Positions 9,344 through 19,221 are shown, numbered from the stretch's first letter. The stretch is 43,879 nucleotides of DNA from Burkholderiales bacterium (GCA_026400275.1 JAPLPK010000054.1:1-43879); one strand, 5' to 3'. Notes: generated by a model from the letters alone, not told the origin. Program-made: numbers and translations.

Positions 9344-10554
<1,211 letters not shown>

Positions 10555-10555
10555 G

Positions 10556-10612
10556 CTCCTAAAATAATAGCTACTAGCGCAGACAGAACCTGCGCTAGAG
10601 GCCTATTTCTTG
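10556..10612 (+). repeat. REP-like repeat A, copy 2
   Basis: Directly after the hemB stop. Perfect 9-bp stem CTAGCGCAG (10574-10582) with CTGCGCTAG (10590-10598) and a 7-nt loop, preceded by AATAGCTA and followed by AGGCCTATTTCTT. It may act as a terminator or mRNA 3' end for hemB before the CorA-like gene. Confidence 0.8.
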
Positions 10613-10625
10613 TAAATCCTACACC

Positions 10626-11735
10626 ATGCGCATCTTCACAATTGTCGGCACCAGTGTGGTGGAAAACACCGCCCTGCCCAGCGCGCCGGTGCCGGGCGGC
10701 TACGTCTGGATCGCCTGCGCACGGAGCGAATTTGAAGTTCAGCAGGCGCTGCTGCAGTCCACGCTGCAGCAGCTTTGCGGCCACCAGCTGGTCGATCTGC
10801 ATGTGTCAGATTTGCTGAACAACCAGCTGCCATCGCACTACGACTACACCTCGCAATACGACCTGCTGGTGTTCCGCCGCCTGGCGGCCGGCCCCAAGGA
10901 AGCCGGATCGGACGCAGCCGCCGTACCGCCGGGCCAGCCGATGAAGCGCGGCGGCCCACCCATCCTGCGCCGCATCAACACCAACCCGGTGGGCTTTGCC
11001 GTGTTCGACCAGGTGTTGCTGACCGTACACCCCAGCGACTGCGCGGTGCGCGACAGCTATGCCGAAAAACTGCTGGCCGCCACTTCCACCGAGCTGCGGG
11101 CCACCGGCGCCCGCGTGCCCACCAGCCCGGCCGATTTGATGCTGCGCATCGTCAACAGCATGGTCGATGGCTACCTAGACCTGCGCCGCGAACTGACCCG
11201 CCAGCTGGACCATTGGCAAAGCGAGCTGCTCAAGCCTGGGGCCCGTTTCAGCAACTGGAGCGCGCTGCTGGACGCGCGGCTGACCCTGCACCAATTGGAC
11301 GATGTGTGTGAAGAACAGCGCTCGTCCATCCAGGACTGGATCGAGGCGGTAAAAACCTGGCCGGACGCACAAGGCATGGCCGAGCTGCGCGAACGCGAGC
11401 TGCTACAAGTGCGCAGCCGCGATGTGCTGGAACACATTGAACGGGTGGTGCACCACGTGCGGCGGCTGGAGCAAAGCGTTGAGACGGCGGTGCAGATGCA
11501 CTTCAGCGTGCAGGGCAACCGGACCAACGACATCATGCTGACGCTGACGGTATTGACCGCCATCTTCCTGCCGCTGAACCTGATCGCCGGTATCTTCGGC
11601 ATGAACTTCGAGGTGATCCCCCTGCTGCACCGGCAAGGCGGCTTCTGGTGGGCCATGGGCGCGATGGTGCTCATTGCATTGGGAATGGTGCTGCTGTTCT
11701 GGCGCAACCGGTATCTGGCACGCACCGGCCGTTAA
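10626..11735 (+). CDS. CorA-family divalent cation transporter
   Basis: 369 aa. The large N-terminal part is cytoplasmic and helix-rich. Two C-terminal membrane helices are separated by the signature GMN motif (residues 325-327, in AGIFGMNFEVIPLL). CorA proteins form pentameric Mg2+/Co2+/Ni2+ channels; the ZntB branch moves Zn2+, and sequence alone does not decide the metal. It follows hemB after a repeat, so co-transcription is uncertain. A possible metal link to HemB is speculative. Confidence 0.88.
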   Translation: MRIFTIVGTSVVENTALPSAPVPGGYVWIACARSEFEVQQALLQSTLQQLCGHQLVDLHVSDLLNNQLPSHYDYTSQYDLLVFRRLAAGPKEAGSDAAAVPPGQPMKRGGPPILRRINTNPVGFAVFDQVLLTVHPSDCAVRDSYAEKLLAATSTELRATGARVPTSPADLMLRIVNSMVDGYLDLRRELTRQLDHWQSELLKPGARFSNWSALLDARLTLHQLDDVCEEQRSSIQDWIEAVKTWPDAQGMAELRERELLQVRSRDVLEHIERVVHHVRRLEQSVETAVQMHFSVQGNRTNDIMLTLTVLTAIFLPLNLIAGIFGMNFEVIPLLHRQGGFWWAMGAMVLIALGMVLLFWRNRYLARTGR

Positions 11736-11755
11736 AGACTATCCCGGTCGCGTAG

Positions 11756-14644
11756 CTACACGGCGGGCAGAAGGCTGAGGTCCAACACCTCCTTGGGCAC
11801 CGGCCTGGAGAAGTAGTAGCCCTGCGCCTGGCCGGCGCCCATATCGCGCAGCAAGGCCAGGGTTTCGGCATCTTCCACCCCCTCGGCAACGACGCTCAAA
11901 CCCAGCGATTCGGCCATGCGCACAATGGCCCGGACGATGGCACGGCTGCGCGGGCTGGCGCTCAGCTCCAGGATGAAAGACTTGTCGATCTTCAAGCCGC
12001 TGAAGTGGTACTGGTGCACGTAGCTCAGCGACGAGAAGCCCGCGCCGAAATCGTCCAGCACCACCGAGACGCCGTTGTCGGCCAGGTGCTTCATGGCCTG
12101 GCGGGCCAGCTCGGGTTCGGCCACCAGGGCGCCTTCAGTCAGCTCCAGGCAGATGCGCGAGGGCGCCACGCCATATTCGGCCAACAGACTCAGCACTTCG
12201 CTGGAGAATTCGCTGCGGGTGATGCTGTAGCTGGAGCAGTTCACATGCACGGTCGGCCAGTGCGCGTGCGCGGGCTGGGCCAGGATCGCCACCACGCTGT
12301 GCAGCATGTAGAAATCCAGCCGACCAATCAGGCGCAGACCCTCCAGCGCCGGAAGAAACTGGCCAGGTGCGACGATATTGCCACCCGGCTGGTGCCAGCG
12401 GATCAAGGCCTCCAAGGCCACAATGGCGCCGCTCTGCACATCCAGGATGGGCTGGAAATACGGCAACAATTCATCTGTGCGTTTGAGCGCGTTGCGCAGC
12501 GCGGTCTCCTGCTCCATTTGGTCGGACACCTCGCGGCGCACTTCCTGGCTGAACAGCGCATAGCTGTCGCGCCCCGCTTTTTTGACCCGGTACATCGCCG
12601 TGTCGGCATCGCGCAGCAGGTCGGCCGGCTCCTGGTGGAACTGGCTGTTGGCACCCACCACGCCGACACTGCAGGATGAAAACACCGTGTGCCCATCCAC
12701 ATGGAACGGCAGGTCGAAGGCCTGCACAATGCGTTCGGCTATGGCCGCCGTGACCTCCGGCGATGCACCAAAGGCCAGTACCGCAAATTCGTCGCCGCCC
12801 AGACGGGCCAGCAGATCGCTGTCGCGCATGCAGTGGCGCAGGCGCTGCGCGACCTGGACCAGCAGCAGATCGCCGCAGTGGTGGCCCAGGCTGTCGTTGA
12901 CCATCTTGAAGCGGTCCAGGTCGATGAACATCACCACCAGCTCGTGGCCATGGGCGCAAAAGGCCTGCCAGGCGCTGTGCAGGCGTTGTTGCAGGTGGGC
13001 GCGGTTGGGCAGGCCGGTCAGCGAGTCGTGGGCGTTTTCATGCTGCAGCTTCGCATTGGCGTGGTCCAGCTCGCGGGTGCGGTCCTGCACCCGTGCTTCC
13101 AGCCGCATATTGGCGGTGTGGATGGCTTCTGCCGCGCTGCGCCGGGACAAGGCGGTGTCGATATGCCGGGAGACGAAGGTCAGCAATTCCTGGTCGCGCA
13201 AGGAATAGTGGATGTCGGCCGAATAACTTTGCACCGCCAGCACGCCGCGCACCGTGTCGCCATCGAACAGCGGAATGCCCAGCCAGGAGTAGGACTGGTT
13301 AGGGTCGTGCTGCACCGCAATCTCACCCAGGCTGTCCAAGCGCTGAGCCTCCTGGCGGTTCATCAGGCACGGGCGGCGCTGGCGAATCACATATTCAGTC
13401 GCGCCGCGCTCACCACGCCGGGGCTTGGGCGGGCTGTCTCGGAATTGGTCCACATAGTACGGAAAGGTCACCTCGGTGCTCACATCGTCAAACAACGCGA
13501 TGTAGAAGTTGCGAGCAAACAGCAGCTCACCCACGATGCCGTGCAGGCCACGGAACAGTTCTGCCATGTCGCCCGGCTGGCTGGCCAGTTCGGTGATCTG
13601 GAACAAGGCGCGCTGCAGGTGCTCGGCACGTTCGCGGTCGGCTACCTCGTGGCGCAGCGCGTCGTTCAAGGTGGACAGCTCCAGCGTGCGCCGGGCCACG
13701 GTTTCTTCGAGGTGGGCGCGGTGCAGAATCCGGTCCAGCGCCATGGCCACGTGGCGCGCCACCACCAGAAACAACTCGCGGTCCTCCACGCTGTAGATGC
13801 GCGACACGTCGTAGACCTGCATCGCCAGCATACCGAACACTTCGTCCGAAGCGTTCTTCAGCGGCACCCCCATCCAGAACTCGGGGCGATGGCCCACGCA
13901 GTAAAAGCGCCCTTGCGCCTGCGCTGCGGCAATGTCCGTGGCGTCAATGAACAAGGCCTGGCCAGTGGTCAGCACATAGTGGGTCATGGACAGGCGCTGG
14001 CGGTCGATGGACTCATGCTCCTCGGTCTCAAACGCATCGGCGTTGTCGATGTAGTACGGATAGGTGACCTTGTCGTCTTGGCTGTCGTACAGCGCCAGAT
14101 AGAAGTTTTCGGCATCGATCAGGGTGGACAGATGGCGGTGCACACCTTGCAGAAAGGTCCGGCGCTCGCGGGTGGAGCTGGCCAGGTAGGTGATTTCAAA
14201 CAGCACCCGCTGGCTGGCCTGGGCCCGGGCCAGTGCGTCGGTCTGCAGGCGCAGTCCCAGCTTGTGCGCCAGATCCGCCAAGTACGGGTTGCCGGCTTCG
14301 CCGTGCGGAGCCAGCAACCAACCCAAGGCGCTTTCACCCTGGCCGGTGACCCACCGGTGCAACCCCTGGTCCTGGCAAAACGCGTCGAATGCCTCTTGGG
14401 CAAGCGCTTCGGGCCAGTGCGCAGCCGGGACACCCTGCTCGATACGATGCAGTGTGTCTCCCGCACGGTATGCCGCCCATGACAGGGTTGGCATGCTGGT
14501 CTGGACTGCACCCATCAAGGCTTGCAAGTTGTCTTGGTGGGCTGCGGTGTGCGCAGCATCTGCGTTGCCGGACGCGCCCGGCTCCACCGCAGTGTGGCCT
14601 GCTTGCGATGGCGGTGGGTCTAGTGTGGGCAAACGGGAAGTCAT
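11756..14644 (-). CDS. GAF-GAF-GGDEF-EAL cyclic di-GMP protein
   Basis: 962 aa, no membrane segment. Two GAF-type sensor domains lie at about 145-305 and 345-500, with helical linkers after each. A diguanylate cyclase domain follows, with GGDEF intact at 616-620 and an inhibitory I-site RDSD at 607-610. The phosphodiesterase domain has EAL at 745-747, DDFGAGFSS at 864-872, KIDKSF near 885 and EGVE at 921-924. All key residues look present in both halves, so it may make or degrade c-di-GMP depending on the GAF input. It stands alone, convergent with the CorA-like gene and with a 426-bp gap upstream. Confidence 0.93.
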   Translation of the reverse strand: MTSRLPTLDPPPSQAGHTAVEPGASGNADAAHTAAHQDNLQALMGAVQTSMPTLSWAAYRAGDTLHRIEQGVPAAHWPEALAQEAFDAFCQDQGLHRWVTGQGESALGWLLAPHGEAGNPYLADLAHKLGLRLQTDALARAQASQRVLFEITYLASSTRERRTFLQGVHRHLSTLIDAENFYLALYDSQDDKVTYPYYIDNADAFETEEHESIDRQRLSMTHYVLTTGQALFIDATDIAAAQAQGRFYCVGHRPEFWMGVPLKNASDEVFGMLAMQVYDVSRIYSVEDRELFLVVARHVAMALDRILHRAHLEETVARRTLELSTLNDALRHEVADRERAEHLQRALFQITELASQPGDMAELFRGLHGIVGELLFARNFYIALFDDVSTEVTFPYYVDQFRDSPPKPRRGERGATEYVIRQRRPCLMNRQEAQRLDSLGEIAVQHDPNQSYSWLGIPLFDGDTVRGVLAVQSYSADIHYSLRDQELLTFVSRHIDTALSRRSAAEAIHTANMRLEARVQDRTRELDHANAKLQHENAHDSLTGLPNRAHLQQRLHSAWQAFCAHGHELVVMFIDLDRFKMVNDSLGHHCGDLLLVQVAQRLRHCMRDSDLLARLGGDEFAVLAFGASPEVTAAIAERIVQAFDLPFHVDGHTVFSSCSVGVVGANSQFHQEPADLLRDADTAMYRVKKAGRDSYALFSQEVRREVSDQMEQETALRNALKRTDELLPYFQPILDVQSGAIVALEALIRWHQPGGNIVAPGQFLPALEGLRLIGRLDFYMLHSVVAILAQPAHAHWPTVHVNCSSYSITRSEFSSEVLSLLAEYGVAPSRICLELTEGALVAEPELARQAMKHLADNGVSVVLDDFGAGFSSLSYVHQYHFSGLKIDKSFILELSASPRSRAIVRAIVRMAESLGLSVVAEGVEDAETLALLRDMGAGQAQGYYFSRPVPKEVLDLSLLPAV

Positions 14645-14796
14645 CGGCGCTCCATGCCAGCTGTCAACCCGCTATCTTCGTTGTTTGCGAGCGCGAATTG
14701 CAAGTTACCTTTGTATTTTTAGCATCCCCAATGCCGCAATCCGCGTTTTTTGAGTCGTTCCCAGCGGCCGCAGGTCTGTGAATCCACACACACCAT

Positions 14797-14858
14797 ATTG
14801 CTACAAAGTTTATAGCTATTCGCGCAGTATTTATATGCGCTAGCGGCCATTTTTATCT
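14797..14858 (+). repeat. REP-like repeat A, copy 3
   Basis: ATTGCTAC, then TTATAGCTA, a GCGCA (14822-14826) / TGCGC (14836-14840) hairpin and TAGCGGCCATTTTTA. It lies directly beside the 140-bp palindrome below. Confidence 0.8.
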
Positions 14859-14860
14859 AA

Positions 14861-14998
14861 GGCGGCGTTGAATAAATCTCCGCGAGACTGCGTGCCCTGG
14901 ATCGGGATGGGATGCAAGGCGCAAACCGCAGACATAGCCTTAGCTATAGCGAGGATTTGCAACGCCGCAGACTGCGAGGGACTTGTTCAGCGTTGCCC
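14861..14998. mobile_element. MITE-like imperfect palindrome
   Basis: About 138 bp that folds back on itself along its whole length. The ends are imperfect inverted repeats: CGTTGAATAAATCTC at the left and the complement of GACTTGTTCAGCG at the right. Inner segments also pair, for example GCGCAAACCGCAGACATAG with CTATAGCGAGGATTTGC. It codes for nothing. The ends resemble those of some IS families, so a non-autonomous element is likely, but no target duplication could be confirmed. Confidence 0.5.
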
Positions 14999-15020
14999 CA
15001 AGCCACAAAAGGCACAAATG

Positions 15021-15048
15021 CAAAAAGGGCGGTGTCGCCACCGCCCTT
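15021..15048 (-). terminator. Intrinsic terminator after the DUF4148 genes
   Basis: Stem 15027-15034 with 15039-15046 (GGGCGGTG/CACCGCCC), 4-nt loop, followed on the minus strand by a run of T. It lies 22 bp after the stop of the downstream DUF4148 gene and probably ends that transcript. Confidence 0.85.
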
Positions 15049-15070
15049 GAAACTATCGACCTTGCGGAGA

Positions 15071-15370
15071 TTAGCTGTGTTCAACCGGGATCAGGCCAGC
15101 ATTGCGGGCGGCTACGTACTCGGCCATGACCTGTTCACGGGTCTTGCTGCTGGCGGCTTCGGCGATTACGGGGTAACTGTTGTCGTTGCCGATTTGCAGC
15201 GTGCCGTCCTTGCGGGCCTGGGCCAGCTCGGCTTGCACCTCAGCGCGGGTCTTGGTGCTAACACTGGCGATCTGGGGGTAGTTGTTATCGCTTTCAGCAA
15301 ATGCAGCACTGGTAGCGGCCACGGAAGCCAAAGCGATCAGGGCGGAAACGGCGAATTTAGAGGTAGACAT
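15071..15370 (-). CDS. DUF4148 exported protein, copy 1
   Basis: 99 aa from the ATG at 15370, starting a signal peptide (MSTSKFAVSALIALASVAAT) with a likely cut after SAAFA. The mature part has the DUF4148 pattern: KTRAEVQAELAQARKDG, GNDNSYPV and SKTREQVMAEYVAARNAGLI. These small periplasmic proteins are abundant in Burkholderiales and have no known function. It is a tandem paralogue of the gene at 15486 and ends with the same GLIPVEHS. A longer ORF (to 15499) was rejected because it buries the signal peptide. Confidence 0.88.
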   Translation of the reverse strand: MSTSKFAVSALIALASVAATSAAFAESDNNYPQIASVSTKTRAEVQAELAQARKDGTLQIGNDNSYPVIAEAASSKTREQVMAEYVAARNAGLIPVEHS

Positions 15371-15485
15371 GGGGTAGTTCCTTAGAGTTGTTAGTAGGAT
15401 GTAATGCGAGGGAACTTTGGCGCCATGCGCCCTCTCTTGCAGAGGACTGCATGGCAGCACGGCACGCCCTCGGGCCTGTTCTTGA

Positions 15486-15785
15486 TTAGCTATGTTCAAC
15501 CGGGATCAGGCCGGCCTTGCGGGCAGCCACGTACTCGGCGATCACGTCGGCACGGGTCTTGTTGCTGGCAACTTGCGGCAACACGGGGTAGCTGTCGTCA
15601 TTGCCGATTTGCAGAGTGCCGTCCTTGCGGACTTGCGCCAGCTGGGCTTGCACTTCAGCCCGGCTCAAGGTGCTGCGGGTGTTGATCTGGGGATAGTTGT
15701 TGTCGTTTCCGGCAAAGGCAGCGCTGGTGGCGGCGACGGATGCCAGAGCAATCAGGGCGGAAGCGGCGAATTTAGATGCAGACAT
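15486..15785 (-). CDS. DUF4148 exported protein, copy 2
   Basis: 99 aa, with signal peptide MSASKFAASALIALASVAAT and the same mature layout as its neighbour. It lies 115 bp upstream of copy 1 on the same strand. The leaders of both genes carry a matching 25-nt block (15408-15432 and 15817-15841, 22 identical), so gene and leader were duplicated together. A ribosome binding site AAAAGGAA precedes the ATG. It is divergent from a LysR regulator that may control it. Confidence 0.88.
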   Translation of the reverse strand: MSASKFAASALIALASVAATSAAFAGNDNNYPQINTRSTLSRAEVQAQLAQVRKDGTLQIGNDDSYPVLPQVASNKTRADVIAEYVAARKAGLIPVEHS

Positions 15786-15874
15786 GGTGATTCCTTTTAA
15801 ACATAAACATCAAACAGAGGGAACCTTGTCGCCATGCACCCGTCTTCCTGGGTTACATCGCATTCAAAGCACAC

Positions 15875-15919
15875 TCACAGTGTTGCAAGCTAGGGTTTGC
15901 AAGCTTGCTAATACTGTGA
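15875..15919. promoter_or_regulatory. Nested inverted repeats in a LysR divergent promoter
   Basis: TCACAGT (15875-15881) and ACTGTGA (15913-15919) form a perfect 7-bp inverted repeat. Inside lie two direct copies of TTGCAAGCT (15883-15891 and 15897-15905); the second is part of the palindrome GCAAGCTTGC (15899-15908). The position between divergent DUF4148 and lysR genes is where a LysR regulator usually binds. Binding is inferred. Confidence 0.5.
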
Positions 15920-15991
15920 ATAGCAGATAGGCGCGAAGTTTCATCTTTAAACAGGTCGAAATGGAACAAGACTGTTTCGGCAACGGAAACA

Positions 15992-16873
15992 ATGGATACC
16001 CTCGAACTCATACGCACCTTCCGCGAAGTCGCTCTGCGCGGCAGCTTTTCCATGGCCGCGAAAACGCTGGACGTGTCCAAGGCCAATGTCAGCAAATACG
16101 TGGCGGCCCTGGAAGCCCGCCTGGGCACGCGCCTGCTAAACCGCACCACCCGTACCGTCAGCCTGACCGATGCTGGCAGCCTGTTGCTCAAACGCAGCAC
16201 GCCCTTGCTGGAGATCGTGGACCTGACCCGCGACGAACTGAAGCACCGCTCGCGCCTGCCCAGTGGGCGCCTGCGGCTGACCGCGCCAGTGGGCCTGGGC
16301 AACACCGAGCTGCCCGATTTGCTGGCCGACTTCATACGCCGCTACCCCGACGTGCACATCAGCCTGGACCTGAGCAACCGCCAGATTGACATGGTGGACG
16401 AGGGCATAGACCTCGCACTGCGTATTGGGCGCATCACCGATTCCAACCTGATCGTGCGCAAGCTGCGCAGCATCGACATGCTGGTCTGCGCCAGCCCGGC
16501 CTACTGGCAGCAGCGGGGCACGCCGCTGCACCCGGACGACCTGGCCGAGCATGACGCGCTGACCTATGCCCTGGTGGGGCCACCGGAGTGGCGCTTCACG
16601 GTGGATGGCGCGCTGTACCTGGTGCCGGTACAAAGCCGCATGGACGCCACCGACAGCGCGCCGCTGGTGCACATGGCGTTGCAGGACATGGGGGTGGTGA
16701 ACATGCCGCGCATGCTGATACAGAAGCACCTGGACAGCGGCGCCCTGCAGCCCGTGCTGGAGGGCTTTCAGTCGAACGACCTGTGGCTGTACGCCGCCTA
16801 CACGCAGCGCCGCCACAACAGCGCGGCGCTGAAAGCCTTGCTCACCTTTATGGAAGAACGCTGGAGGGTGTGA
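15992..16873 (+). CDS. LysR-family transcriptional regulator
   Basis: 293 aa. The N-terminal winged helix-turn-helix covers about residues 1-60 (FREVALRGSFSMAAKTLDVS and ANVSKYVAALEARLGTRLLN), with the usual RTVSLTDAG after it. The effector domain follows from about residue 90, beginning SGRLRLTAPVGLG. It belongs to the LysR branch that includes DsdC/AaeR-like "RTTR" regulators. It is divergent from the DUF4148 pair across 206 bp holding nested repeats. The ligand is unknown. Confidence 0.92.
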   Translation: MDTLELIRTFREVALRGSFSMAAKTLDVSKANVSKYVAALEARLGTRLLNRTTRTVSLTDAGSLLLKRSTPLLEIVDLTRDELKHRSRLPSGRLRLTAPVGLGNTELPDLLADFIRRYPDVHISLDLSNRQIDMVDEGIDLALRIGRITDSNLIVRKLRSIDMLVCASPAYWQQRGTPLHPDDLAEHDALTYALVGPPEWRFTVDGALYLVPVQSRMDATDSAPLVHMALQDMGVVNMPRMLIQKHLDSGALQPVLEGFQSNDLWLYAAYTQRRHNSAALKALLTFMEERWRV

Positions 16874-16976
16874 ACACCCCCAGGCTTGCCCACTGCGTGT
16901 GGCCTCCTCCCCCCTTGCAGGGGGCGATACCAACGGCCCGGCGGAGCCGGTTCCGTGGTATCTCTGGAAGGGGGAG
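16872..16976 (+). repeat. GC-rich intergenic repeat B, copy 2
   Basis: Starts on the lysR stop codon. It shares GAACACCCCCAGGCT, CCCCCTTGCAGGGGGC and GGCCCGGCGGAGCCGGTTCC with copy 1 at 9225-9334. Both have hairpins in the same places; the segments between them differ. Confidence 0.75.
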
Positions 16977-17012
16977 ATTCGCGCCGCTGCGTTTAATTGA
17001 TGCCGCTGTTGT

Positions 17013-17660
17013 TTACACCAGCGGCTGACCGATCTTTTCCGTCGCAAAGACGCGTTGCACTGCAGGGCGGGCCAGTACGCGCTGCAGGTATGCACCTAGC
17101 TGCGGCAGGCTGCGCGCGGGGCGGGTGAAGTTGCGGGTCCAGCGGCACAGCATCAGGGCGTAGGCGTCTACGGCGCTGTACTGTGCGCCTAGCAGCCAGG
17201 GGCCGCCGTGGCGGGCCAACTCGGCTTCCAGCTGGTCCAGCAGGCTGCCGACGCGTGCTTCGGCGTGCGCCTTGACGCTGGCCACGCCAGCGGCGTCGTC
17301 AGCCCAGCGCTCGGGGTAGAAGTACAGGATCAAATCGGCCTGCAGCGTGTTCGTCAACCACACCATCCATTTGTAGAAGTGCGCACGCTCGGGCGTGGCC
17401 AGGGGTGGTGCCAGGCTGGCTGCAGGGTGGCAGTCCGCCAGGTGCAGGCAGATGGCGGCGGCCTCGTACAGCACCAGGCTGCCGTCCACCAGCACGGGGA
17501 TCAGGCCGTTCGGGTTCAGCCGCAGATAGTCGGGGGACTTGTGCGCATCGTGTTCACGGTCTACCCATACCAGTTCGAACGGCACGCCAAGTTCTTCCAG
17601 CACGATGTGCGGCGCCATACTGGCATTGCCAGGGAAATAGTGCAGCTGCAGCTTGCTCAT
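17013..17660 (-). CDS. Glutathione S-transferase family protein
   Basis: 215 aa. Thioredoxin-fold N-terminal domain (residues 1-80) with LHYFPGNASMAPHIVLEELG, the cis-proline loop NGLIPVLVDG and the glutathione-binding LYEAAAICLHLAD. An all-helical C-terminal domain follows with WLLGAQYSAVDAYALML. Likely conjugation or thiol-redox activity; substrate unknown. Its start overlaps the end of the dienelactone hydrolase gene by 4 bp, so the two are translationally coupled. Confidence 0.9.
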   Translation of the reverse strand: MSKLQLHYFPGNASMAPHIVLEELGVPFELVWVDREHDAHKSPDYLRLNPNGLIPVLVDGSLVLYEAAAICLHLADCHPAASLAPPLATPERAHFYKWMVWLTNTLQADLILYFYPERWADDAAGVASVKAHAEARVGSLLDQLEAELARHGGPWLLGAQYSAVDAYALMLCRWTRNFTRPARSLPQLGAYLQRVLARPAVQRVFATEKIGQPLV

Positions 17661-18343
17661 GCCAGGTGCCGCTCAAAGAATGCCAGCGAGCGCTCCAGTG
17701 CCAGGGCGGCCGATGGGGCATCAAAAGCGCCGCGCTGGTCGCAGTTGAAGCCGTGGTCCGCAGGGTACAGGCGCAAGTCCACGCCGGGGTGGGCCTGGCC
17801 AAAGGCCTTGACCGACTCCAGGCTGATGCCGTGGTCGCGTTCGCCAAAGTGCGACAGAACAGGTACCAGGGGCTGGCGTGCCACTTCGGCGGGGCCGGTC
17901 ATGCCACCGCCGTAGTAGGTCACCGCCGCGCTCAGCCCTGGCACCAGGCTGGCCGCGCGCCAGCTGAGCAAACCGCCCCAGCAGTAGCCCACGGTACCGA
18001 CTTTGCCAGCACGGGCCGCATAGGCCAGCGCGGCCTGGATGTCATGCATCAGGGTGGTGACGCCTTGGGCCTCGGCGGCAGCCTTCAAGGCGATACCGGC
18101 CTGCACATCCTCAGGGGTGTAGCCAATGTCCACACCGGGCTTGACACGCTGGAACATGGCCGGCGCCACGGCCAGATAACCCGCAGCAGCGTAAGCATCG
18201 GCCACGGAGCGGATGTGGCGGTTCACGCCAAAGATTTCCTGGAGCACCAGCACCGCGCCCTTGGGTGCACCGCTGGGCGTAGCCACGTAGGCCGGCAGCA
18301 CACAACCGTCGGCGGCGGTGAGATCAACAAAAGAAGAAGACAT
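17657..18343 (-). CDS. Dienelactone hydrolase family protein
   Basis: 228 aa alpha/beta hydrolase of the DLH type. The family's cysteine nucleophile is in GYCWGG (Cys121). Asp170 in GERDHG and His197 in YPADHGFN complete the triad, and Glu36 in LQEIFGVN is the conserved residue that orients the cysteine. Such enzymes open dienelactones in chloro-aromatic breakdown, but many act on other esters. It is the first gene of a pair with a GST and has a good ribosome binding site (CAGGAG). Confidence 0.9.
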   Translation of the reverse strand: MSSSFVDLTAADGCVLPAYVATPSGAPKGAVLVLQEIFGVNRHIRSVADAYAAAGYLAVAPAMFQRVKPGVDIGYTPEDVQAGIALKAAAEAQGVTTLMHDIQAALAYAARAGKVGTVGYCWGGLLSWRAASLVPGLSAAVTYYGGGMTGPAEVARQPLVPVLSHFGERDHGISLESVKAFGQAHPGVDLRLYPADHGFNCDQRGAFDAPSAALALERSLAFFERHLA

Positions 18344-18435
18344 ACAAGCAGCTCCTGAAAGGACTAAGTGGGCACGGATTTACCAGAGAGCGGCATGGTA
18401 CTGGTATCGTTCCATCTCTACAGACAAGGCCTGAC

Positions 18436-19221
18436 ATGACCCCATCCCCTGCTCGCCCCGTGTTGCTGGTCACCGGCGGCGGCCGTGGCATCGGTGCAGC
18501 CACTGCGCGCCTGGCCGCACAGCGCGGCTATGCGGTGGCCATCAACTACGCGCACCAGGCCGCTGCGGCCGAACGGCTGGCCGCCGACATCCAGGCCCAG
18601 GGCGGCCAGGCCATCGCGGTACAGGCCGATGTTTCCGACGAAGCCCAGGTAGTGCGGCTGTTCACCACGGTGGATGCGCAGCTGGGGCCGCTGCGCGCCC
18701 TGGTCAACAACGCTGGCGTGGTGGATGTGACCACCCGCGTAGACAACATGGATGCAGCCCGGCTGCAGCGCATGTTCAGCGTGAACGTGATTGGCAGCTT
18801 TTTGTGTGCCCGCGAAGCCGTGCGGCGCATGGGTACGCGCCAAGGCGAACGCAACTTCGGCCCCGGCTACGGCCAGGGCGGCGCCATCGTGAATGTGTCC
18901 AGCGCCGCGTCGCGCCTGGGCTCGCCCGGCCAGTACGTGGACTACGCGGCGTCCAAGGGCGCGATCGACACCATGACCATAGGCTTGGCCAAGGAAGTGG
19001 CCGACGAGGGCATCCGCGTCAACGCCGTACGCCCAGGCGTGATCGACACCGAAATCCATGCGAGTGGCGGCCTGCCCGACCGGGTGCGCGACCTGACCGC
19101 CGGCATCCCCATGCAGCGCGGCGGCACCGCCGAGGAAGTGGCGCAAGCCATCCTGTGGCTGCTCAGCCCCGAGGCCAGCTACACCACCATGGCACTGGTG
19201 GATGTGGCGGGCGGACGTTAA
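18436..19221 (+). CDS. SDR-family oxidoreductase (YgfF-like)
   Basis: 261 aa Rossmann-fold dehydrogenase. Cofactor motif TGGGRGIG at residues 13-20, NNAG at 91-94, conserved serines in NVSSAASRLG at 155-156, and the catalytic YAASK at 170-174. The segment SAASRLGSPGQYVDYAASKG resembles the E. coli YgfF branch. It probably uses NADP(H); the substrate is unknown. It is divergent from the dienelactone hydrolase and followed after 11 bp by a MarC gene. Confidence 0.9.
   Translation: MTPSPARPVLLVTGGGRGIGAATARLAAQRGYAVAINYAHQAAAAERLAADIQAQGGQAIAVQADVSDEAQVVRLFTTVDAQLGPLRALVNNAGVVDVTTRVDNMDAARLQRMFSVNVIGSFLCAREAVRRMGTRQGERNFGPGYGQGGAIVNVSSAASRLGSPGQYVDYAASKGAIDTMTIGLAKEVADEGIRVNAVRPGVIDTEIHASGGLPDRVRDLTAGIPMQRGGTAEEVAQAILWLLSPEASYTTMALVDVAGGR

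Noticed and set aside
12689-14482. 597-aa plus-strand frame opposite the GGDEF-EAL gene
   Set aside because: Shadow frame; domain motifs are all on the minus strand.
16976-17030. Terminator at the end of the GST gene (GCCGCTG/CAGCGGC)
   Set aside because: A 7-bp stem with a 10-nt loop and no clear T-run; too weak to call.
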